From assembly GCF_004353905.1 (NCBI RefSeq), contig NZ_SMOD01000024.1, positions 1 to 64,000 of the forward strand: a DNA stretch of 64,000 nucleotides, read 5' to 3'. How positions within the stretch are numbered: position 1 is the first letter of the stretch; each line of letters opens with the position of its first letter. The position numbers were made by a program, and so were the translations under genes. A model generated the notes under the pieces. That model was not told the DNA's origin. It did no database searches and worked only from the letters and a program-made list of their open reading frames with translations. This DNA is from Paraburkholderia guartelaensis (GTDB taxonomy: Bacteria; Pseudomonadota; Gammaproteobacteria; Burkholderiales; Burkholderiaceae). Shown here in pieces: positions 1-9,472 of this stretch.

Positions 1-211
1 CGTCTACCGGTGGCTCGCTCGACACCGGGCCGGCCGCACCGAACACGTCGGCCGCGCGCTCCTGCAACTGCCGCTTCCATTCCGTGATCTGGTTCGGATG
101 CACATCGAACTGCTGCGCCAGTTCGGCGAGCGTGCGCTCGCCCTTGACTGCCGCCAGGGCCACTTTCGCTTTGAACGCCGCTGAGTGCGTGCGTCGGGTT
201 CGTTTCGTCAT
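1..211 (-). CDS. IS3-family transposase OrfA (partial, cut by window edge)
   Basis: The reading frame starts at an ATG at 211 and runs off the left edge, giving the first 70 residues. It opens with a basic stretch (TKRTRRTHS) followed by the HTH_Tnp_1 helix-turn-helix pattern [15 protein letters not shown]...[19 protein letters not shown], which is typical of OrfA of IS3-family elements. OrfA binds the terminal repeats; the catalytic DDE OrfB would lie to the left. About 60-80 bases upstream of the ATG (near 260-290) the sequence should contain the inner end of the IS. I could not pair a terminal inverted repeat because the other end is missing. Whether the element is intact cannot be judged. 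Confidence 0.85.
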   Translation of the reverse strand, partial: MTKRTRRTHSAAFKAKVALAAVKGERTLAELAQQFDVHPNQITEWKRQLQERAADVFGAAGPVSSEPPVD

Positions 212-413
212 TTTCTCGGTTCCTTTGCCTGCATTATCGCTGGCTCAGGCCCCGGTCGTTCCACTTATCCCGCTGTCCGATTTTGCGCGGCCACCTCTTA
301 GCGCGATCGTCGCGACCTGTAGCATCGTGAAGGGCGAACGCTCCTTTCCCGCGTTTGCGCCTGCGTGCAGGCGCGCCCAGACCTCATCGACGATCTGATC
401 CATATTTGCCGAA

Positions 414-1118
414 TTACAGGCCACGCACGATGCCGCCGTCGACACGGATGTTTTGCCCCGTGATGTAGCCCGCGGCATCCGACAACAGGAACGCGACCGT
501 TTGCGCGATCTCCTGTGTCTTCCCAAAGCGGCCAACCGGTATGCGGGCAACGATCTCGGGCGTCTCGGGCCAGCTGTCGATAAAGCCCGGCAGCACGGAG
601 TTGATTCGAATATTGTCTTTCGCGTAGCGATCGGCATAAAGGCGCGTGAACGAACTCAACGCGGCGCGCAGTGCAGAAGAAACCGGCATGGCCTGCTCAG
701 GCGCATCTGCGGCAAAGCTCGAGATGTTCACCACAGCGCCGCCGCCTTGCTCGAGAAACGCAGGCGTCACACGACGCAGCACGCGAGCGACGTTGAGCAA
801 GATGAGATCGAGCCCGAGGTGCCACTGCTCGTCTGCGATAGAAAGCAGATCGCCCTTCGGCGGATGCCCCGTGTTGTTTACCACGGCGTCGATGCGACCA
901 TACTTATCGAGCGTTTCGCGAACGAATCGGTCAATACAGTCCGGCTCGGTGACCGAGCCCGTAAAGCCGAATCCGCCAAGTTCTTTCGCCAGTTCGGCGG
1001 CGCTGCCGGACGGGGACATCAAGGCCAGCCGGTAACCGCCGGCTGCCAGTTCGCGCGCGATAGCCGCGCCCATACCCTTGCCGGCCGCCGTAATGAGTGC
1101 GACTTTTTCTACTGCCAT
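414..1118 (-). CDS. SDR-family protein lacking the catalytic Tyr and Lys
   Basis: This is a 234-residue short-chain dehydrogenase/reductase fold protein of normal length. The cofactor loop GKGMG (13-17), the NNTG segment (81-84), the active-site Ser (S134 in NISS) and the C-terminal ITGQNIRVDGG segment are present. In an ungapped alignment to FabG-type enzymes the catalytic Tyr position (13 residues after the Ser) is Ser147 and the catalytic Lys position is Arg151, so the YxxxK motif reads SSALR. The protein may therefore bind a nucleotide without ordinary SDR catalysis, or use a different mechanism. It is divergent from the LysR gene at 1317, which probably controls it. Substrate unknown. 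Confidence 0.85.
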   Translation of the reverse strand: MAVEKVALITAAGKGMGAAIARELAAGGYRLALMSPSGSAAELAKELGGFGFTGSVTEPDCIDRFVRETLDKYGRIDAVVNNTGHPPKGDLLSIADEQWHLGLDLILLNVARVLRRVTPAFLEQGGGAVVNISSFAADAPEQAMPVSSALRAALSSFTRLYADRYAKDNIRINSVLPGFIDSWPETPEIVARIPVGRFGKTQEIAQTVAFLLSDAAGYITGQNIRVDGGIVRGL

Positions 1119-1160
1119 GGTGCTCCCTCCCTGAATTGGATTCAGCGCGTACGAGCTGCG

Positions 1161-1189
1161 CTGTATGGGGTTTCGTCCAAACTGTATGG
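1161..1189. promoter_or_regulatory. Direct repeat CTGTATGG x2, 21-bp period, in divergent SDR/LysR promoter
   Basis: CTGTATGG occurs at 1161-1168 and again at 1182-1189. The two copies are on the same helical face, exactly 21 bp apart, 43-71 bp upstream of the SDR start. A repeat spaced by two helical turns in a divergent promoter suggests an operator, perhaps for the LysR protein next door. LysR operators are more often dyads, so this is inference. Confidence 0.4.
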
Positions 1190-1316
1190 CGTTATGATTG
1201 GCTTGTCGAATGATGATTTTTATAGTCTGACAATAGATTTATTGCAGGCTCGCTGTTGGATCAGTGCTGGCTAATCGCTGGCTTTCCACTAGCCAATATA
1301 CCCGTTCAAGCATTCA

Positions 1317-2219
1317 TTGAAGCCACGCCACCTGCCGCCGCTAAATGCGCTTCGCGCGTTCGATGCATCCGCCCGGCACCTCAATTTCCGCCTCGCGTCC
1401 GAGGAACTCGGCGTTACGCAAGGCGCCGTCGCGCAACAGGTGCGGGTGCTGGAGGAGGCGCTGAATTTGCCCCTTTTCGCGAGGGGGCCACGGGGTCTCG
1501 CTCTCACGACCGAGGGGCAGACTTACTTCGCTGCCATTCAACGGGCGCTCACGATCGTCGCCGACGCGACCGCGGCATTGAACCGGCGCTCGACCTCCCT
1601 CACGATCAGCACGACGCCGTCATTCGCTTCGAAATGGCTGATACCCAGGCTAGCAGAGTTCGGCGAGCACCACCCGGAAATCGACGTCAGGATTATTGCT
1701 GATGCGGCGCTATGCAACTTCAGGTCCGATGGCGTGGATATCGCGGTTCGGCTCGGCAAGCCACCGTTCGCGAAGGGTCTCGTCAGCGACCTGCTATTTC
1801 CGCTGCAGGTGTTCGCCGTCGCCAGCCCGCAACTGCTCAAGCCCGATCACCCGGTGCGCACGATCTCGGACCTGCAAAACTATGTGCTTCTCCACGATTC
1901 TCATGATCTATGGCCGGAATTTTTCAACGCCCTGGGCTGCACAAATGATGTGGGCGAGCTGAAAGGGCCGCACTTCAGTCAATCGTCGCTCGCCATCGAT
2001 GCCGCGATTGCGGGACAAGGCATTGCGCTCACGAGCGAACATCTCGTCGAGCGCGATATCGCGGCCGGAAGGCTGCGACGCCTGTTCGATTTTTCGTTGC
2101 CACTGTCGCTGGGTTATTACGTTGTCCTTCCACAGGCCAGCGTCCGGTCAGAGACGAGCCAGAAGCTGCGTACCTGGCTGCTCGCCCAGTTCAAATCCGC
2201 ATCGAAAGCGGCGCCATAA
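1317..2219 (+). CDS. LysR-family transcriptional regulator (GcvA-like)
   Basis: This 300-residue protein has an N-terminal winged helix-turn-helix (LPPLNALRAFDASAR, ELGVTQGAVAQQV) and a LysR substrate-binding domain, the usual LysR size. The opening motif matches the GcvA/AmpR-like branch. The proposed start is TTG at 1317, because the conserved LPPLNALRAF motif begins six codons later and no better ATG lies in frame upstream. It is divergent from the SDR gene at 414-1118 with a 200-bp shared promoter region, so it most likely regulates that gene. The effector cannot be read from the sequence. Confidence 0.88.
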   Translation: MKPRHLPPLNALRAFDASARHLNFRLASEELGVTQGAVAQQVRVLEEALNLPLFARGPRGLALTTEGQTYFAAIQRALTIVADATAALNRRSTSLTISTTPSFASKWLIPRLAEFGEHHPEIDVRIIADAALCNFRSDGVDIAVRLGKPPFAKGLVSDLLFPLQVFAVASPQLLKPDHPVRTISDLQNYVLLHDSHDLWPEFFNALGCTNDVGELKGPHFSQSSLAIDAAIAGQGIALTSEHLVERDIAAGRLRRLFDFSLPLSLGYYVVLPQASVRSETSQKLRTWLLAQFKSASKAAP

Positions 2220-2393
2220 GCGCGTTGAAGCGGGCGTCCGCAGTCAGCAAGTTCTGCGCCACCATCCGTATTGCAGCGCAGCGCCTCACCGTGGGGCAGG
2301 CTCGTGCGCACGCATTCATCGTTCGATCACCTTGCCGGTGCATAATGCTTGAACCGCCGATGCAGTCGATGACTATCCGCCAAGGAGTTCGTC

Positions 2394-5300
2394 ATGCTAG
2401 CGAGGAACGAAGAATTCGTCGCCCATCTGCTCTCCGACGTCATGGAATTTGCGCGGGCGCGCTTGCCCGAGCCGACGTTCCAGATCGTCGAGCCCTTCCT
2501 GCGGCACTACTACGATTTCGCCGACGCCGAGGATCTGCGTAGCCGCAGCATCGCCGACCTCTACGGCGCCGCCATGGCGCACTGGCGAACCGCGCAGCGC
2601 TTCGTGCCGGGCAGCGAGCGCATGCAGGTCTACAACCCGATCCTCGAACAGCACGGCTGGCATTCGGACCATACGGTCATCGAAATCGTGAACGACGACA
2701 TGCCATTTCTCGTCGATTCGGTTTCCATGGCCGTCAACCGTCTGGGGCTCGCGCTGCATTCCGCGCTGCACCCCGTATTCCGGATCTGGCGCGGCAAGGA
2801 CGGCACGATCGAGCGGGTGGACGAGGGCGGCGCTAGCGCCGGCGACGGGCAATCGCAACTCGCCTCGTTCATCCATTTCGAGGTGGACCGCTGCGGCGAC
2901 GCAGCAAAGCTCGACGAACTGCGCAACGACATCGCCAAGGTGCTTGGCGACGTACGGGCGTCCGTAGAAGATTGGCCGAACCTGCTCGAGGCTGCGCGTA
3001 CCACCATCAAGACGATGAAAGCGCGCGAGACGAGCGCAGAGGACATCGAGGCGCGCGCGTTTCTCGAATGGATGGTCGCCGACCATTTCACCTTCCTCGG
3101 CCAGCGCGATTACGCGCTGGTTTCGCATGACGGCGGCTACGCCCTGCGCGGCGTGGAAGGCTCGGGCCTCGGCATTCTGCGTGAATCGCTGCGCGCGCCG
3201 GGCACGCCCGACATCACGCCGCTGCCGCCCGCGGCCGTAGACATCATCAGCGGCGCGTGGCCGATTTTCCTGACGAAAGCGAACTCGCGCGCCACTGTGC
3301 ACCGGCCCGGCTATCTGGACTATGTCGGGGTGAAGCTCGTCGGCGCGGATGGCAAGGTGTGCGGCGAGCGCCGCTTCGTGGGCCTCTACACCTCGACCGC
3401 CTATATGGTATCCACCGCCGAAATCCCGATCGTGCGGCGCAAATGCGCGAATATCGTGCAGCGTGCGGGTTTTCTGCCGAAAGGCCATCTCGGGAAATCG
3501 CTGGTGACCGTGCTCGAAACCTATCCGCGCGATGAACTGCTGCAGGCGAGCGAGGACGAACTCTTCGACATCGCGCTCGGTGTGCTGCGCTTGCAGGAGC
3601 ACCAGCGCACGCGGCTATTCGTGCGGCGCGACCGCTTCAACCGCTTCGTTTCATGCCTCGTGTACGTCTCGCGTGACAAATACAATACCGATCTGCGGCG
3701 ACGGATTGCAAACCTCCTCGTGGATGCTTTCAACGGCGTTTCCGTGGAGTTCACGCCGCTGCTTTCGGAGTCGGCGATCGCGCGGATTCACTTCGTCGTG
3801 CACGCCGATCCGAGCACGATGCCCGAAGTCGACACGCACGAACTGGAAGCGCGGCTCGTGCAGGTCACGCGCCGCTGGCAGGACGATCTGGCCGATGCGC
3901 TGCTCGACGCATTCGGCGAAGAGCAGGGTACGAGTCTGTTGCATCGCTACGCCGATTCGTTTCCGCCGGGCTATCGCGACGACTATCCGGCGCGCACGGC
4001 GGTACGCGACATCGAGCTGATCGAGCGCGTGCAGGGAACGCAGCGCATCGCGATGAATCTGTACCGGCCCATCGAGGCGGGGCCGCGTACGTTCCGCTTC
4101 AAGGTCTATTGCGCGGGCGAAGCGATTGCACTTTCGCGCAGCCTGCCGATGCTGGAGCATCTCGGCGTGCGCGTGGATGAAGAGCGGCCCTATGTGATCG
4201 AGGCGCCGTCCTGCGAACCTGCATGGGTCCACGATTTCGGCCTCGAGCTCGCGGACGACGCTGAATTCGACATCGAACGTGTGAAGGGGCTATTCGAAGA
4301 CGCATTCGAAAGCGTCTGGAACGCACGCATCGAAAACGACGATTTCAACCGGCTCGTCCTGCGCGCCTATCTGAGCGCGCGCGAAGTCACGATCCTGCGC
4401 GCCTATGCAAAGTATCTTCGCCAGGTGGGATCGACATTCAGCGACGCCTATATCGAGCGTGCGCTAACTGGCAATCCCGCGATCGCCCGCCAATTTGTCG
4501 AGCTGTTCGTACTCCGATTTGATCCTCGCGATTCGCAGGCACGGGAAGAACGCACGGCGCTCATGCTCAAGGCCATTGAAAGCGCGCTCGACCAGGTGCC
4601 CAATCTCGACGAAGACCGTATCCTGCGGCAGTTCCTCGGCGTAATCAACGCGACGGTGCGCACGAACTATTTCCGCCGCGAAGCCAATGGCGCGGAGCGG
4701 CCCTCGCTCTCGTTCAAATTCGATCCGTCGAAAGTGCCTGGGCTGCCCGAACCCAAGCCCATGTTCGAGATCTGGGTCTATTCGCCGCGCGTGGAGGGCG
4801 TGCATTTGCGCGGCGGGCGCGTCGCGCGTGGCGGCCTGCGCTGGTCGGATCGCCGCGAAGATTTCCGCACCGAAGTGCTGGGCCTCATGAAAGCCCAGAT
4901 GGTGAAGAACGTCGTGATCGTGCCGGTCGGATCGAAGGGCGGCTTTGTCGTGAAGAATCCGCCGCCGGCGAGCGACCGCGAAGCATGGATGCGTGAGGGC
5001 GTGGCGTGCTATCAGACCTTCCTGCGCGGCCTGCTCGATCTCACCGACAATCTCGTGAACAACGCGATCGTGCCGCCGCCGGATGTCGTGCGCCACGATC
5101 CCGACGACCCGTACCTCGTCGTGGCCGCCGACAAGGGCACCGCCACGTTCTCCGACTACGCGAACGCGATATCCGCCGAATACGGCTTCTGGCTCGACGA
5201 TGCTTTTGCCTCGGGCGGATCCGTGGGCTACGACCACAAGAAGATGGCGATCACGGCGCGCGGCGCGTGGGAGTCGGTCAAGCGGCATTTCCGCGAAATG

Positions 5301-7235
5301 GGCGTGGATACGCAGGCCACCGATTTCACCGTGGTCGGCATCGGCGACATGTCGGGCGACGTGTTTGGCAACGGTATGCTGCTCTCGCCGCATATCAAGC
5401 TCGTCGCAGCCTTCGATCACCGCCATATTTTCCTCGACCCCAACCCCGATACGGCCGTGAGCCTCGCGGAACGCACGCGGCTCTTCGCGCTCGAACGCTC
5501 GAGCTGGGCCGACTACGATCCGGCCACGATTTCGGCCGGTGGCGGCGTGTTCGCGCGCACCATGAAGACGATTCCGCTCTCGGCCGCGGTGCGAACGGCG
5601 CTTGGCATCGAGGCAGCAGCACTTTCGCCAACCGAGTTGATTCGCGCGATCTTGCTGGCGAACGTCGATTTGCTCTATAACGGCGGCATTGGCACTTATG
5701 TGAAAGCCGCGCGCGAGACCAACGCACAAGTCGGCGACAAAGCCAACGACGCCGTGCGCGTGAACGGCTCGGAACTACGCTGCAAGGTCGTGGGCGAGGG
5801 AGGCAATCTCGGCGTCACGCAGTTCGGGCGCATCGAATTCGCGCAGCACGGCGGCCACATCAACACGGATGCGATCGATAACTCGGCAGGCGTAGATTGT
5901 TCGGACCACGAAGTCAACATCAAGATCCTGCTCGGACTCGTGGTGGCCGACGGCGAGATGACGACGAAACAGCGCAACGCGTTGCTCGCGGAGATGACCG
6001 ACGAGGTCGGACTGCTGGTGCTGAGCGACAACTACTACCAGACTCAGGCGCTTTCGATCGCGGGCCGCTACGCCGTGGAACTACTCGATGCCGAGTCGCG
6101 CCTCATGCGCTGGCTCGAACGCGCAGGGCGTCTGAACCGCCATATCGAATTCCTGCCGACCGACGACGAAATCGCCGAACGCCAGGCGGCGAAACTCGGG
6201 CTCACGTCGCCGGAGCGCGCCGTGCTGCTCGCTTACAGCAAGATGTGGCTCTACGACGCGTTGCTCGATTCGACCGTGCCGGAAGACCCGCTCGTCGCGG
6301 ACTTGCTGATCGACTACTTCCCGCAGCCGCTGCAGCAGCGCTTTAGCGAACCCATGCATCGGCATCCGCTGCGGCGCGAAATCCTGGCGACGCATCTGAC
6401 GAACGCGCTCGTGAACCGCGTGGGCTGCGCATTCGTGCACCGTTTGATGGAGGAAACCGACGCGCAGCCCGGCGAAATCGTGCGTGCGTGCATCATGGCG
6501 CGCGACGTATTCGGCCTCAATGACATCTGGCGCGCCATCGACGCGCTCGACAACCGCGTGCCCGACGACGTGCAGGCGCGCATGTTCGTCGACATCGCGC
6601 GGCTGCTCGAACGCGCGGCGCTCTGGTTCCTGCGGCATCTGCAGGCGGGCGCGGTGGGTAACGATGGCGTGAGCACGCTGCTGGCGCGCTGCCGCGATGC
6701 CGCTCAGCGCCTCGCGCCGCAATTGCCGACGCTGCTGCCCGAACCGGATCTCGAAGCGCTTTCGGCACGCCAGGGCGAACTCGTGAAGGCGGGCGTCGAA
6801 AACGCGCTCGCGCTGCGCGTGGCGAGTGGAGATATTTCGGTAGCACTGCTGGACATCGCGGATGTAGCGGCGGCGTGCGACCGTCCGCTAGAGCGCGTTG
6901 CGGCGGCGTACTTTGCTTTGGGTACGCGGCTCAATTACAGCTGGATTGGCGAGCGTGCAGCGACGCTGCCTACGCCGACGCATTGGGACACCATGGCGCG
7001 CGCGGCGGCGCTCGCCGAGGTGGCGCACCTCAAGCGCGCGCTCACCACGAGCGTGCTTACACAAGGCTCCGATGCCGCGGACGCACAAACGCTCGTTGAC
7101 GCATGGTGCGCTCAGCACGAGGCGGCGCTCGAGCGTTATGGGCAACTGCTTACGGAACTGCGTGCCTCGAGCGGCGTGAGTCTTTCTGTGCTGCTCGTGA
7201 TCGTGAGGGCGATGGCGGCGCTCGAAAGGGCTTGA
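2394..7235 (+). CDS. NAD-specific glutamate dehydrogenase, large (180-kDa) type
   Basis: The 1613-residue product matches the large class of NAD-dependent glutamate dehydrogenases, which convert L-glutamate to 2-oxoglutarate and ammonium in the cytoplasm. The catalytic segment lies near residues 805-850 (RGGRVARGGLRWSDR, then VPVGSKGGF with the substrate-binding Lys). It is followed by the NAD-binding region with VVGIGDMSGDVFGNGM and VVGEGGNLGVTQ. Long N-terminal ACT-like regulatory and C-terminal helical regions complete the expected architecture. The ATG at 2394 is preceded by AAGGAG at good spacing. The gene is monocistronic; the convergent FtsH-like gene ends 31 bp downstream. Expected role is growth on glutamate and related amino acids. 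Confidence 0.95.
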   Translation: MLARNEEFVAHLLSDVMEFARARLPEPTFQIVEPFLRHYYDFADAEDLRSRSIADLYGAAMAHWRTAQRFVPGSERMQVYNPILEQHGWHSDHTVIEIVNDDMPFLVDSVSMAVNRLGLALHSALHPVFRIWRGKDGTIERVDEGGASAGDGQSQLASFIHFEVDRCGDAAKLDELRNDIAKVLGDVRASVEDWPNLLEAARTTIKTMKARETSAEDIEARAFLEWMVADHFTFLGQRDYALVSHDGGYALRGVEGSGLGILRESLRAPGTPDITPLPPAAVDIISGAWPIFLTKANSRATVHRPGYLDYVGVKLVGADGKVCGERRFVGLYTSTAYMVSTAEIPIVRRKCANIVQRAGFLPKGHLGKSLVTVLETYPRDELLQASEDELFDIALGVLRLQEHQRTRLFVRRDRFNRFVSCLVYVSRDKYNTDLRRRIANLLVDAFNGVSVEFTPLLSESAIARIHFVVHADPSTMPEVDTHELEARLVQVTRRWQDDLADALLDAFGEEQGTSLLHRYADSFPPGYRDDYPARTAVRDIELIERVQGTQRIAMNLYRPIEAGPRTFRFKVYCAGEAIALSRSLPMLEHLGVRVDEERPYVIEAPSCEPAWVHDFGLELADDAEFDIERVKGLFEDAFESVWNARIENDDFNRLVLRAYLSAREVTILRAYAKYLRQVGSTFSDAYIERALTGNPAIARQFVELFVLRFDPRDSQAREERTALMLKAIESALDQVPNLDEDRILRQFLGVINATVRTNYFRREANGAERPSLSFKFDPSKVPGLPEPKPMFEIWVYSPRVEGVHLRGGRVARGGLRWSDRREDFRTEVLGLMKAQMVKNVVIVPVGSKGGFVVKNPPPASDREAWMREGVACYQTFLRGLLDLTDNLVNNAIVPPPDVVRHDPDDPYLVVAADKGTATFSDYANAISAEYGFWLDDAFASGGSVGYDHKKMAITARGAWESVKRHFREMGVDTQATDFTVVGIGDMSGDVFGNGMLLSPHIKLVAAFDHRHIFLDPNPDTAVSLAERTRLFALERSSWADYDPATISAGGGVFARTMKTIPLSAAVRTALGIEAAALSPTELIRAILLANVDLLYNGGIGTYVKAARETNAQVGDKANDAVRVNGSELRCKVVGEGGNLGVTQFGRIEFAQHGGHINTDAIDNSAGVDCSDHEVNIKILLGLVVADGEMTTKQRNALLAEMTDEVGLLVLSDNYYQTQALSIAGRYAVELLDAESRLMRWLERAGRLNRHIEFLPTDDEIAERQAAKLGLTSPERAVLLAYSKMWLYDALLDSTVPEDPLVADLLIDYFPQPLQQRFSEPMHRHPLRREILATHLTNALVNRVGCAFVHRLMEETDAQPGEIVRACIMARDVFGLNDIWRAIDALDNRVPDDVQARMFVDIARLLERAALWFLRHLQAGAVGNDGVSTLLARCRDAAQRLAPQLPTLLPEPDLEALSARQGELVKAGVENALALRVASGDISVALLDIADVAAACDRPLERVAAAYFALGTRLNYSWIGERAATLPTPTHWDTMARAAALAEVAHLKRALTTSVLTQGSDAADAQTLVDAWCAQHEAALERYGQLLTELRASSGVSLSVLLVIVRAMAALERA

Positions 7236-7265
7236 AGACCGAACGCTGAAGGCGGTGCAAGCGAC

Positions 7266-9182
7266 TTACGCGGCGGCGGCTTCGGTCACCGCCTGCGTGC
7301 TCGCCACGGCCGCCGCATGCTCGCGAATCAGGCGATAGACCGTCTCGCCGGGCACCGTCTCCGAATCGAGCAACTGGTCGGCGATCGCGCGCAGCACCGG
7401 CTCGTTCGCACGCAGCAACGCGAAGCACGCGTCGTTGAGTTCGTGCAGCAGCCCGTTCGCGTGCTCGATCGCGGTCTTCAACTGCAAGCCCGCGACCTGC
7501 TGCGGCAGCGCCGCGAGGCTGAACAGATTGCCATCCGCGTTGAAGCCGTGCTTCGACACCATGTCGAGGCTGATGCGCGAGGCCTCCTGTAAATCCTGCG
7601 CCGCACCGCTCGATGCTTCGCTGAACATGAGCAGTTCCGCATTGCGCCCGCCCAGCAGCACCTGGATCTCGTTGCGCATTTCCGTCTCGCGATACAGGTA
7701 CTTGTCCTGCATTTTCGTGATCAGCGCCACGCCCAACGCGCCACCACGCGGCAAAATCGTCACTTCTTCGAGCACGCCGGTGCCGAGGAGGGCGGCGACG
7801 AGGCCATGCCCCGCTTCATGGATCGCAATGCGCGAGCGTTCGTCGTCCGAAAGCGCACGCTCTGCGCCGTTGACGTCGCCAATGCGCGCAATCTTGATAG
7901 CCTCGAGAAAATGCACCGCGGCCACTTCCTGCTTGCCGGCCTTGCGCGCAACGAGTCCCGCCTGATTCACGATCATCGAAAGCGTGGCCGGCGAAAGGCC
8001 CGTGGTCAGCCGCGCGAGTTGGTTGAAGTCGATGTCGTCGGCTTTCGTCTTCAGATTGCTGGCGTAGAAACGCAGTATTTCTGCGCGATCTTCGAGATCG
8101 GGCAGACGCACCTGCACCGTGCGGTCGAAACGGCCGGGACGGCGCAGCGCTTCGTCGAGATTGTCTGGGTGATTGGTCGCGGCGACGATGATCACGCCTT
8201 CGTTCGACTCGAAGCCATCCATCTCCGCGAGCAACTGGTTGATGATGCGGTTGCTTTCCGCCTCGACCGGGCCGCCGCCGGTATCGGTGCGCTTGCCGAG
8301 ACCGTCCGCCTCGTCGATGAAGATGACCGTGGGCGCATTCTTGCGCGCAAGCTCGAACAGGCGCTTGACCTTCTGAATGCCCACACCGTAATACTTCGCG
8401 CTGAAATAGCTGCCCGTGATGGCGATGAAATTCGCGCCGCATTCGCCTGCAAGCGCCTGAGCGAGGCGCGTCTTGCCAACGCCCGGGCCGCCCGTCATGA
8501 GCACGCCGCACGGCGCGCGCACGCCCATGCCTGTGAACTGCGCGGGTTCGGTGAGCCACGCGCGCACGTCGGCGAGCGCGGCTTTCGCCTCGCCCGCGCC
8601 AATGACGTCGTCGAAGCGCAACGTAGGCGATTCGCCGAGCAATTGCGCGCCGCCGCCCATCTCCCGGCGCATGAACCACAGCAGGCCGCCTAGCATCAGC
8701 ACGGGGAACAGCAGACTGAGCGCGTCGCGCAAGCGGTCGAGGACTTCTGTCCAACGTTCGGCGCCGATGCGCACATCGGCGTGCGGCAGCCAGACGAGTT
8801 GCCAGGGCGGCGTCGCGCCCGGCTTCAGATCGCCGAGCAGCAGGGCGTTCGCGAACGCGCCATTATGATCGGCCACATAGTACTTTTCGCCCTTGATCGT
8901 CGAGACGAGAATCGCCTCGCGGCTCACGCCGATTGCGGCAATATCGCGGTCGCGAATATCGCGCAGCAATTCCGAGGCATCTTTCTCGCGCTTCGTCCAC
9001 GGCGCCGCGTCATGCCGCATTTTGCTCGCGACACCGGTCAGCGCCACAGGCTGCGACTGAGCAAGATGCGCTTCATGTCGCCAGTAGAAAAAGCCCGCCG
9101 TCGCTGCGAGTGCGGCCGCACATACACCCAGCGCCACATATCGGCCAAAGCGTGACCACCGCGAATTCCTTGCCGGTTTCAT
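7266..9182 (-). CDS. FtsH-like AAA+ ATPase with M41 metalloprotease domain
   Basis: The 638-residue protein has the FtsH layout. It has an N-terminal membrane segment (about 15-34), a periplasmic stretch, a second membrane segment (about 157-171), the AAA module with Walker A GGPGVGKT (231-238), Walker B VIFIDEAD (286-293) and second region of homology (ATNHPD, RRPGRFDR), and an M41 protease domain with zinc motif HEAGH (455-459) and the third-ligand Asp530. All catalytic residues look intact. It differs from housekeeping FtsH in the linker and the short C-terminus, so it is probably an accessory paralogue. Its targets are unknown, and nothing in the neighbourhood links it to the glutamate dehydrogenase. 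Confidence 0.9.
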   Translation of the reverse strand: MKPARNSRWSRFGRYVALGVCAAALAATAGFFYWRHEAHLAQSQPVALTGVASKMRHDAAPWTKREKDASELLRDIRDRDIAAIGVSREAILVSTIKGEKYYVADHNGAFANALLLGDLKPGATPPWQLVWLPHADVRIGAERWTEVLDRLRDALSLLFPVLMLGGLLWFMRREMGGGAQLLGESPTLRFDDVIGAGEAKAALADVRAWLTEPAQFTGMGVRAPCGVLMTGGPGVGKTRLAQALAGECGANFIAITGSYFSAKYYGVGIQKVKRLFELARKNAPTVIFIDEADGLGKRTDTGGGPVEAESNRIINQLLAEMDGFESNEGVIIVAATNHPDNLDEALRRPGRFDRTVQVRLPDLEDRAEILRFYASNLKTKADDIDFNQLARLTTGLSPATLSMIVNQAGLVARKAGKQEVAAVHFLEAIKIARIGDVNGAERALSDDERSRIAIHEAGHGLVAALLGTGVLEEVTILPRGGALGVALITKMQDKYLYRETEMRNEIQVLLGGRNAELLMFSEASSGAAQDLQEASRISLDMVSKHGFNADGNLFSLAALPQQVAGLQLKTAIEHANGLLHELNDACFALLRANEPVLRAIADQLLDSETVPGETVYRLIREHAAAVASTQAVTEAAAA

Positions 9183-9472
9183 GAATCCATTCCTGCCTGG
9201 CGCCGCGATGGCGACGCCAGATAATCTATCGTGGGACTGGAGGCGCTCGAACGTCTCGCCTTGCGTAGTCCATGGATAGTCAGGAATACGAAAACGACCC
9301 TTTTAATCGCGCTGCTCCTTTGGAATTATGCCTGTGTTGGGCTGCACGCGAACAAACGGACTGGCGGATAAATACCTTTTAATCCGGTGATTTAGCGTGG
9401 TCGCGCGGTTTCTTACGGGGCGCGAACGACGTCGTATGTCCGTTTGGGGCGAGGGGCCAGACCACTCCGGAA
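9183..9472. other. Intergenic region with a CCTTTTAATC direct repeat
   Basis: This region lies between the FtsH-like gene start and the end of the unknown gene at 9473. It contains a hairpin CTGGCG...CGCCAG just upstream of the FtsH-like start and two copies of CCTTTTAATC (9299-9308 and 9375-9384). I see no open frame with coding character. The ftsH-like promoter must lie here on the minus strand. Confidence 0.45.

Noticed and set aside
1-413. Complete insertion sequence at the left edge
   Set aside because: Only the OrfA start is inside the window. The second end and OrfB are absent, and no inverted repeat can be paired.
9299-9384. CCTTTTAATC direct repeat as an attachment site or IS footprint
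   Set aside because: Ten-base copies 76 bp apart with no mobile gene between them; too little to claim an element.
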